From assembly GCF_020092905.1 (NCBI RefSeq), contig NZ_JAGSGB010000002.1, positions 558,001-622,000 on the forward strand: a stretch of 64,000 nt of DNA. The letters run 5' to 3'. Positions within the stretch are counted from its first letter, which is position 1. Each line of letters begins with the position of its first letter. The notes beneath the pieces are model-generated. The model was not told the origin of the DNA. It made no database searches and worked only from the letters and a program-made list of their open reading frames with translations. Positions 58,551 through 64,000 of the stretch are shown piece by piece. A program made the position numbers and the translations under genes. The DNA is from Pacificimonas aurantium. Its GTDB lineage: Bacteria > Pseudomonadota > Alphaproteobacteria > Sphingomonadales > Sphingomonadaceae.

Positions 58551-59491
58551 CGGGCCCCTCCTTCATCATTCCATGCCGGCGCGCTCGTGCGCACTGCCGA
58601 GCGCAAGGTCGCCGAGCGCGACCGGGGATTTCCCGCCAGTTCGTCCTTGCCCGCCCGCACCTGCTTGCGGGGTTTGCGAAAGGTGGCTTTCGGCCCCGCC
58701 TCCTGCACCGGCAGGTGGCGCGACCCTGCCGGAGTTCCGCCGCTCCGCTCACGCAGGAACTGCTTCACGATGCGATCCTCGAGCGAGTGAAAGCTGACGA
58801 CGACGAGCCGCCCTTCCGGACGAAGCAGCCGCTCTGCCGCGGCTAGGCCGCGCTCTAGCTCGCCGAGTTCGTCGTTCACGGCGATCCGCAGCGCCTGAAA
58901 GGTCTTGGTCGCCGCATCCGTTTTCTGGCCGGGGCGCTGACCGGCAGCCTTTCGCACGACGGCCGCCGTCTCAGCGGTTCGCGTCAACGGGCGTGCCGCT
59001 ACAAGGGCACGCGCAACCTGGCGCGAGCGGCGCTCCTCACCGTACAGGTAGATGAGGTCGGCAAGCTCCGCTTCCTCCGTTTCGTTCACCACGTCGGCAG
59101 CACTGCGACCGGCCTGCGACATGCGCATGTCGAGCGGGCCATCCTCGCGGAATGAAAACCCTCGTTCCGCCTGATCCAGCTGCATGGAGGAAACGCCGAT
59201 ATCCAGCATCACGGCGTCGACCGCCTCGACGCCGCGCGCGGCCAGCTCTTCTTCCATGCGGGAAAAAGACGCCTCGACGATTTCCAGCGCATCCACCCCG
59301 AGAGCGCGCCCCGCCGAAGCGGCGTCCGGATCACGGTCGAAGGCATAGACTTTCGCCGCACCGCGCCGCAGCGCCTCGCGCGAGTAACCGCCGGCCCCGA
59401 ACGTGCCGTCGACGACCAGTGCTCCATCCAGCGGCGCCGCCGCCGCCATCACCTCCTCGAGAAGAACGGGCATATGAGCGGCCGACATCAT
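58547..59491 (-). CDS. rsmH: 16S rRNA (cytosine1402-N4)-methyltransferase RsmH
   Basis: SAM-dependent methyltransferase acting on 16S rRNA C1402. The 314-residue protein shows HMPVLLEEVMAAAAP, the SAM loop VVDGTFGAGGYSREAL, FDRDPDAA, MLDIGVSSMQLDQAERGFSF (with DIGVSSMQLD), and C-terminal RLVVVSFHSLEDRIVKQF. All match the MraW/RsmH family. It overlaps mraZ and ftsL by four bases each. Confidence 0.96.
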   Translation of the reverse strand: MMSAAHMPVLLEEVMAAAAPLDGALVVDGTFGAGGYSREALRRGAAKVYAFDRDPDAASAGRALGVDALEIVEASFSRMEEELAARGVEAVDAVMLDIGVSSMQLDQAERGFSFREDGPLDMRMSQAGRSAADVVNETEEAELADLIYLYGEERRSRQVARALVAARPLTRTAETAAVVRKAAGQRPGQKTDAATKTFQALRIAVNDELGELERGLAAAERLLRPEGRLVVVSFHSLEDRIVKQFLRERSGGTPAGSRHLPVQEAGPKATFRKPRKQVRAGKDELAGNPRSRSATLRSAVRTSAPAWNDEGGAR

Positions 59492-60030
59492 TTCGCCCGT
59501 GCTTTCTCAAGCTTTCGCCGGATGAACTTCTTCAGGCGCTCATCGCCGGTCTGTTCGAGGAAGAGGTCGGGATTCCAGATCTGAAAATGCGCGCCGAGGC
59601 CGACCAGCAGGACCTCGCCCTCGATCTCGGCAAATTCGCGAAGATCCTCGGGCAGCACGATGCGCCCTGTCTCCTCATACTGCACCTGCACGGAAAGCGA
59701 GAAGGCGCGCAGCCGCGCCATGTCTTCTTCCACGGACACGTCATCCGGCGCGAACCGCTCATTCGCAGCTTCGTTGATCCGGCTGACATGAGTGGTCGTC
59801 TGACCCTCGAGACAGTCCCAGTCGCCCCGATGAGGCATCAGAACCACCCGCCGGTCTCCGGCACGCTGCTGCACGACATCGCGAAACGGCGCAGGGATGG
59901 ACATCCGCCCCTTCGCGTCGACGGCGTTCAGCCAATTGCCCTGAAAGACCGCGGTATCCAGTGGACCGCTCCATCCCCGTTTTTCGAAAGCGAAAACAGA
60001 CGCCGGCCGCCCGCTTTTCGCCTGCGACAA
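59488..60030 (-). CDS. mraZ: Transcriptional regulator MraZ
   Basis: DNA-binding regulator of the dcw cluster with two SpoVT/AbrB-like repeats. The first is around GNWLNAVDAKGRMSIPAPFRD, the second around YEETGRIVLPEDLREFAEIEGEVLLVG. The 180-residue length includes an unusual N-terminal extension of about 28 residues before VFQGN. The only standard start is a TTG at 60030 without a good ribosome site. A non-standard CTG about 69 nt downstream (60 bp into the frame region before VFQGN) is possible. Four TGGGN repeats upstream are its probable binding site. Confidence 0.9.
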   Translation of the reverse strand: MSQAKSGRPASVFAFEKRGWSGPLDTAVFQGNWLNAVDAKGRMSIPAPFRDVVQQRAGDRRVVLMPHRGDWDCLEGQTTTHVSRINEAANERFAPDDVSVEEDMARLRAFSLSVQVQYEETGRIVLPEDLREFAEIEGEVLLVGLGAHFQIWNPDLFLEQTGDERLKKFIRRKLEKARAK

Positions 60031-60085
60031 GGAGGCTTCCGGGTGCCCCGATCATCGCCCGCTTTCGATGTGCATAAGCACTGCC

Positions 60086-60121
60086 TGGGATTTCATGGGA
60101 AATCAATGGGCAACTATGGGA
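60086..60121 (+). promoter_or_regulatory. Probable MraZ operator: four TGGGN direct repeats
   Basis: TGGGA (60086-60090), TGGGA (60096-60100), TGGGC (60107-60111) and TGGGA (60117-60121) recur with starts 10, 11 and 10 bp apart on the plus strand, opposite to mraZ. Direct TGGGN repeats with 5-nt spacers are the known MraZ binding pattern in Escherichia coli. Here they lie 56-91 bp before the mraZ start and downstream of a TATAAT box, which fits autorepression of the cluster. Confidence 0.85.
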
Positions 60122-60164
60122 AATTCAACTTTATCTCCTGTAACAAATTGATAATTCTTGATAT

Positions 60165-60170
60165 ATTATA
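60165..60170 (-). promoter_or_regulatory. Candidate -10 box of the dcw cluster promoter
   Basis: The minus strand reads TATAAT within an AT-rich stretch (about 60122-60180), rare in this GC-rich sequence. No strong -35 hexamer lies 16-18 bp upstream. A start site near 60157 would place the four MraZ boxes in the leader, as in other bacteria. Tentative. Confidence 0.45.
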
Positions 60171-60330
60171 CGCAACGAAAAAGCCGCGGAGTCGAACGTG
60201 ACGCGCCGCAGCCTGTGGATAAGTCTGTTGGTGAACTTGCGGTTCATCCCCGCGAGGCGGAGGGGCGGCCGGGGGAGTTTGCTGTCGAAGTCAGGCGCTT
60301 AGGGGCGCACGGTCAGACGCGACCGGAATA

Positions 60331-60672
60331 TCAGATTTCGACGAGTTCGCGACCGCTTTTCTCATCCGACGTCCCGTCTGAGGGCTGCGGAATGCTGTCG
60401 AGAGGATCCTCGGCAAGTTCCGGGTCGAACGGTGGCAAGGGCGCCAGTTCCTCTTCGCCGAGCGGCGGCGCTTCGGCGCGCGGGGGTTCGAGCGGTACCG
60501 GGTTTTCGCGCGGATGCTCGATCCCAGGGGCCACGCCCAGGGTTGCAAGCGGATCCTCCCCCCCGGTCGGCTGCAGGCGGCCCTCGGGCAAATTGCCGAG
60601 AAGTGCCGCTGCCGAAAGCACCAGCAGGAACACGAAGGCCAGGCCCGTCAATCCGAAGCGAACACGCGTCAT
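60331..60672 (-). CDS. Small membrane-anchored Pro/Glu-rich protein, unrecognised
   Basis: A 113-residue protein with an N-terminal membrane helix ([21 protein letters not shown]) followed by a periplasmic tail rich in Pro, Glu and Leu ([20 protein letters not shown]). No enzymatic motif is seen. The ATG at 60672 is chosen for the hydrophobic N-terminus; the frame extends upstream but overlaps the divergent acyl-CoA dehydrogenase gene. It lies on the same strand as mraZ, 300 bp before it. Existence is probable, function unknown. Confidence 0.6.
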   Translation of the reverse strand: MTRVRFGLTGLAFVFLLVLSAAALLGNLPEGRLQPTGGEDPLATLGVAPGIEHPRENPVPLEPPRAEAPPLGEEELAPLPPFDPELAEDPLDSIPQPSDGTSDEKSGRELVEI

Positions 60673-60816
60673 CCCGTAAAGATAGTGGCATCGCGGTCCG
60701 CCGCCAATTCGGCCTGCCGCAGCCTGCGAACATCTTGGCGAACGAGGGAGGGTGACACGCGCCCGCCCGCCGCTATGGTCCGCGCCGAAACCGACACCAG
60801 GACAAGGAGAACGGGG

Positions 60817-62100
60817 ATGGATTTCGAATATTCCGACAAGACCAAGGAAATGCTGGGGCGCCTGCGGGATTTCTTCGACGAGCATATCTATCCGAACGAA
60901 GAGCGTTACGCGCGCGAACATGAAGAAGGCGACCGCTGGAAAGTCATACCGGTTATCGAGGAGCTGAAGCCGAAGGCGCGCGAAGCCGGTCTTTGGAACA
61001 TGTTCGTCCCGCCGACGCATGGCGGCGAGCCGGTGCACCATTTCGAATTCGACGGCACGCCGCTCACCAACCTGGAATATGCGCCGCTGGCCGAGCAGAT
61101 GGGCCGCGTCGGCTGGTCATCGGAAGTCTTCAACTGCGCCGCTCCCGACACGGGCAATATGGAAGTGCTGGCGCGGTACGGTACCAAAGAGCAGCAGGAA
61201 AAGTGGCTCGTGCCGCTGGCGAACGGCGAAATTCGCTCCGCCTTCCTGATGACCGAGCCGCAGGTTGCGTCGTCGGACGCGACGAACATCGAGACGCGCA
61301 TCGAAGACAAGAGCGATCACTGGCTGATCAACGGCCGCAAATGGTGGTCGTCGGGCGTCGGCGACCCGCGCTGCAAGGTCGCGATCGTGATGGGCAAGAC
61401 CGACCCGTCCGCGCCGCGCCATCTGCAGCAGTCGCAGATCCTGGTGCCGCTCGACGCGGAGGGTATCGAGACCGTGCGGATGCTGCACGTCTTCGGCTAT
61501 GACGACGCGCCGCACGGACATGCCGAGGTCATCCTCAACAATGTGAAGGTGCCGAAGGACAGCATCATCCTCGGTCCGGGACGCGGATTTGAAATCGCGC
61601 AGGGCCGCCTTGGGCCGGGCCGCATCCATCACTGCATGCGCACGATCGGCGGGGCCGAGCGGGCACTTGAGAAAATGGTCGCCCGGCTGCTTAGCCGCGA
61701 AGCCTTCGGCAAGCGCATCGCGGACCACAGCGTGTGGGAACAGCGCGTGGCCGAGGCGCGCACCAATATCGAGATGAACCGCCTGCTCTGCCTGAAGGCG
61801 GCCTCCATGATGGATACCGTCGGCAACAAGGAAGCGCGCGGCGAGATCGCCATGATCAAGGTCGCCGGGCCGCGCATGGCCCTGCAGATCATCGACGATG
61901 CGATCCAGGCCCATGGCGGCGGCGGCGTCAGCCAGGACTACGGCCTCGCCCGGCAATATGCCGGCATGCGCACGATGCGCCTGGCCGACGGTCCGGACGA
62001 AGTGCACAACCGCACCATCGCGCGGCTCGAGTATAAGAAGATCGCCAGCAATAGCGGCGGCGCAGAGGAACCGGACACGGAAGTGCCCGGCAACCGCTGA
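60817..62100 (+). CDS. Acyl-CoA dehydrogenase
   Basis: FAD enzyme that introduces a trans-2 double bond into acyl-CoA in fatty-acid oxidation. The 427-residue protein shows the family's N-terminal helical domain, the FAD-contacting middle domain ([32 protein letters not shown]) and the C-terminal helices ([43 protein letters not shown]). Similarity is closest to the longer ACAD10/11-like bacterial enzymes. An AAGGAG site precedes the ATG. A clear terminator follows. Confidence 0.94.
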   Translation: MDFEYSDKTKEMLGRLRDFFDEHIYPNEERYAREHEEGDRWKVIPVIEELKPKAREAGLWNMFVPPTHGGEPVHHFEFDGTPLTNLEYAPLAEQMGRVGWSSEVFNCAAPDTGNMEVLARYGTKEQQEKWLVPLANGEIRSAFLMTEPQVASSDATNIETRIEDKSDHWLINGRKWWSSGVGDPRCKVAIVMGKTDPSAPRHLQQSQILVPLDAEGIETVRMLHVFGYDDAPHGHAEVILNNVKVPKDSIILGPGRGFEIAQGRLGPGRIHHCMRTIGGAERALEKMVARLLSREAFGKRIADHSVWEQRVAEARTNIEMNRLLCLKAASMMDTVGNKEARGEIAMIKVAGPRMALQIIDDAIQAHGGGGVSQDYGLARQYAGMRTMRLADGPDEVHNRTIARLEYKKIASNSGGAEEPDTEVPGNR

Positions 62101-62120
62101 GCCGATTTGGCGCAGAATAT

Positions 62121-62149
62121 GGGGTCGCCTGCCCGGCGGCCCCTTTTTT
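62121..62149 (+). terminator. Rho-independent terminator after acyl-CoA dehydrogenase
   Basis: A 9-bp stem (GGGGTCGCC with GGCGGCCCC, one T-G pair) around TGCCC is followed directly by six T residues. It lies 20 bp after the stop codon. This is the clearest intrinsic terminator in the window. Confidence 0.92.
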
Positions 62150-62255
62150 GTGACCTGGCGCCCAAGGCTGGGTGAACGAACTGACCGCAATTGAGAGGAG
62201 GACGCCGCGGGCCAGGATTGGCATATCGCCTCCTTCACAACAGATTGAGGCAGGA

Positions 62256-63770
62256 ATGACCGTCGCGCCAAACACGCCCGTACTCGTCGGAGCCGCACAG
62301 TTCGTCGGCAGGGAGGACGACCCTGCGCAGGCACTCTCCCCTCAGGATATGCTGGCAGAAGTCGCGAGGCGCGCCCTCTCCGACAGCGGCGTAGAGGCCG
62401 CCGCCGCCATCGATACGCTCGCCGTCATCCGGCTGTTCGCGGACTCCGGCGCCGACGCCTTCGCCTCGCCGTTCGGCAGCGCGAGAAACCTGCCCTGGTC
62501 GGTCGCCCAGAGGATCGGCGCGAAGCCCGCCCACCTCATTTACGGCCCGGTCGGCGGAAACTCGCCGCAGTTGCTGGTGAACGAGTTTGCAGAGCGGATC
62601 TGGCGCGGCGAAGCCGAAGTCTGCCTGATCGCTGGCGGGGAAGCCCTGCGAACCCAGGCGCGTGCCGCGAAGGCCGGACTGAAGCTCGACTGGTCCGAAG
62701 ATGCTCCGTCGGCGCCGGAGGATCCCTTCCCGGTGCCGGCAATGCTATCCGGCCACGAGGCGAAACACGGCTTCCTTCTGCCGGTGAACATCTACCCCGC
62801 TTTCGAAACGGCTTTCGGGGCGGCCGAGGGCTGGTCGCTCGACGAGCATATGCGCCGCATCGGCGAACTTATGGCCCCCTTCAGCGAAGTCGCGCGCGAC
62901 AATCCCTATGCCCAGGTTCGCGAAGCGCGGTCAGCCGAGGAACTGGTCACGCCCCAGGGTGACAATCGGTGGATATCCTGGCCCTATACGAAATTCCTCG
63001 TCTCCAACCTGTTTGTCGACCAGGCCGGCGCCGTCCTTCTCATGTCCAGCGGGAAGGCCGACGAGCTTGGCGTGCCGCAGGACGGCCGCGTCTACCTCCA
63101 TGGTTCGGCGGATACGCATGAAAAGCTGCTGCCGGTCGACCGCCCCGACTATGCGCGGTGCCCGGCCATCGAAGTCGGCGCCGCTCATGCCCTCGAACAA
63201 GCGAACGTCACTCCGGACCAGCTCGACATCATCGACCTATATTCATGCTTCCCGGTCGCTGTGGAGCTGGCGGCAAAGGAAATCGGCCTTTCCACCGACG
63301 ATCCGAAGCGGCTGACCCAGACTGGCGGGCTTCCCTATTTCGGGGGTGCCGGCAACGCCTATTCGATGCACGGTATTGCGGAGATCTTCGAGGCCTGCCG
63401 CGCGCAGCCCGACAAGACCGCCTTCGTCTTCGCCAATGGCGGGTTCCTGACCAAGCACAGTTTCGGCGTCTATTCGGCGAAGCCCGGCTATTCCGAGCGA
63501 ACCGATCCCGCCAGCTACCAGCGCCGCATCGACGAGATGCCCTCTCCCGCGCTCGACAAGACACCGTCGGGCGAAGGGGTGATCGAAGCCTACACCGTGA
63601 TTTTCGACCGCAAGGGAGCGAAAGTCGCGCCGATCATAGCCCGCAAGGGCGACACCCGCTTTCTTGCCCAGATTTCCGAGGGGCTGGACGAGCTGATGGC
63701 GGACAATATGGTCGGGCGGAAGGTTCGCGTGGAAGCAGGCGACCCGGTCAACAGGGCCGTTCTGCTGTGA
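62256..63770 (+). CDS. Thiolase-like acetyl-CoA acetyltransferase family protein
   Basis: A 504-residue member of the thiolase superfamily, similar to the SCP2-thiolase-like acetyltransferases often found near acyl-CoA dehydrogenases. Motifs are PVLVGAAQFVGRED at the start, AEVCLIAGGEALRTQARAA in the first half, DIIDLYSCFPVAVELAAKEIGL with a Cys, and GGLPYFGGAGNAYSMHGIAE in the second half. The usual catalytic Cys near residue 90 is not seen at the standard place, so activity as a normal thiolase is uncertain. GAGGCAGGA precedes the ATG at 62256. Confidence 0.85.
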   Translation: MTVAPNTPVLVGAAQFVGREDDPAQALSPQDMLAEVARRALSDSGVEAAAAIDTLAVIRLFADSGADAFASPFGSARNLPWSVAQRIGAKPAHLIYGPVGGNSPQLLVNEFAERIWRGEAEVCLIAGGEALRTQARAAKAGLKLDWSEDAPSAPEDPFPVPAMLSGHEAKHGFLLPVNIYPAFETAFGAAEGWSLDEHMRRIGELMAPFSEVARDNPYAQVREARSAEELVTPQGDNRWISWPYTKFLVSNLFVDQAGAVLLMSSGKADELGVPQDGRVYLHGSADTHEKLLPVDRPDYARCPAIEVGAAHALEQANVTPDQLDIIDLYSCFPVAVELAAKEIGLSTDDPKRLTQTGGLPYFGGAGNAYSMHGIAEIFEACRAQPDKTAFVFANGGFLTKHSFGVYSAKPGYSERTDPASYQRRIDEMPSPALDKTPSGEGVIEAYTVIFDRKGAKVAPIIARKGDTRFLAQISEGLDELMADNMVGRKVRVEAGDPVNRAVLL

Positions 63771-63791
63771 CCCCGTCTGGCCGCCTGAGCG

Positions 63792-64000
63792 CTAGTAGTC
63801 GATCCGCGTGACCGAAATGCCGCGCTTTTCCAGCTCAGACTGGACGCTGCCCTCCCCGCCGAGGTGACCGGCACCAACTGCGACGAAGACCGTACCGGGC
63901 TCGTCTAGACGCTCTTCGATCCAGGCGGCCCAGTTGCGGTTCCGGTCGGTGATCAGACGGGCGTAAAGGACGGGATCATCCTCCAGTTCCTCGTTCAGGA
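63792..64000 (-). CDS. TraB/GumN-family protein, C-terminal end (cut by window edge)
   Basis: The minus strand is open from the right edge to a TAG at 63792-63794. The visible 68 residues include LITDRNRNWAAWIEERL and the TraB/GumN signature TVFVAVGAGHLGGEGSV followed by LEKRGISVTRI. Members are membrane or periplasmic proteins related to the Tiki peptidase fold, though the bacterial role is poorly known. The start lies outside the window. It is convergent with the thiolase-like gene, 21 bp away. Confidence 0.82.
   Translation of the reverse strand, partial: LNEELEDDPVLYARLITDRNRNWAAWIEERLDEPGTVFVAVGAGHLGGEGSVQSELEKRGISVTRIDY

Larger units (their letters stand above)
60031..60330. other. 300-bp intergenic region upstream of mraZ
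   Basis: No gene is supported here. It holds the four MraZ boxes and the AT-rich promoter candidate listed separately, between 60086 and 60170. The remaining part from 60185 to 60330 is GC-rich and shows no recognisable element. Confidence 0.6.

Noticed and set aside
60158-60679. A 173-codon frame on the plus strand between mraZ and acyl-CoA dehydrogenase
   Set aside because: It lies opposite the small membrane-anchored gene and has simple Ser/Gly/Pro composition without a ribosome site.

Overview
The window is a 64 kb, high-GC chromosomal segment of an alphaproteobacterium, most likely a sphingomonad. That placement is an inference. It rests on the full mraZ-to-ftsZ division and cell-wall cluster, a YqeY-dnaG-rpoD block, an ATP12-type F1 assembly chaperone, an NDUFS4-like complex I subunit beside a polyprenyl diphosphate synthase, and an MraZ-type operator in the cluster leader. 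Short overlaps such as ATGA, GTGA and TGATG are common, so much of the segment is packed into translationally coupled operons.

Left edge (1-1.2 kb): the C-terminal part of a large serine recombinase runs into the 3' half of a tRNA-Arg(UCU) gene on the other strand. Its last dozen codons and its stop codon lie inside the tRNA. This looks like the end of an integrated element that lies to the left of the window. The rest of the window is on the chromosomal side.

1.25-12.7 kb (minus strand): a complete type I secretion locus. It reads, in transcription order, a membrane-anchored cadherin/EF-hand-like accessory protein (574 aa), a giant Calx-beta/RTX protein (1657 aa), a terminator, then a TolC-like outer membrane protein, an ABC ATPase/permease and an HlyD-type adaptor. 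The accessory protein carries two copies of a beta module that resembles the N-terminal module of the RTX protein. This makes a co-assembling surface layer or adhesin the most interesting candidate system here.

13-22 kb: metabolic and housekeeping genes, including an acyl-CoA ligase, an NDUFS4-like subunit, polyprenyl diphosphate synthase, chorismate mutase, phenylalanine hydroxylase, a DUF2975-type membrane protein with an HTH regulator and a small Cys-rich lipoprotein, an MFS exporter, cysK, a rhomboid protease and greA. 22-27 kb: carA and carB with an unrecognised exported protein coupled between them. 27-31.5 kb: yqeY-dnaG-rpoD. 31.5-41.5 kb: a membrane M28 peptidase, a MoxR ATPase, a serine hydrolase, an RNase H-like protein, crcB, rluC, a HAD phosphatase, a small membrane protein, an ATP12 chaperone and a CoA-transferase.

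41.7-60.2 kb (minus strand): the division and peptidoglycan cluster mraZ-rsmH-ftsL-ftsI-murE-murF-mraY-murD-ftsW-murG-murC-murB-ddl-ftsQ-ftsA-ftsZ, preceded by four TGGGN repeats downstream of a TATAAT box. 60.3-64 kb: a small membrane-anchored protein, an acyl-CoA dehydrogenase with a clear intrinsic terminator, a thiolase-like acetyltransferase, and the C-terminal end of a TraB/GumN-family protein cut by the window edge.
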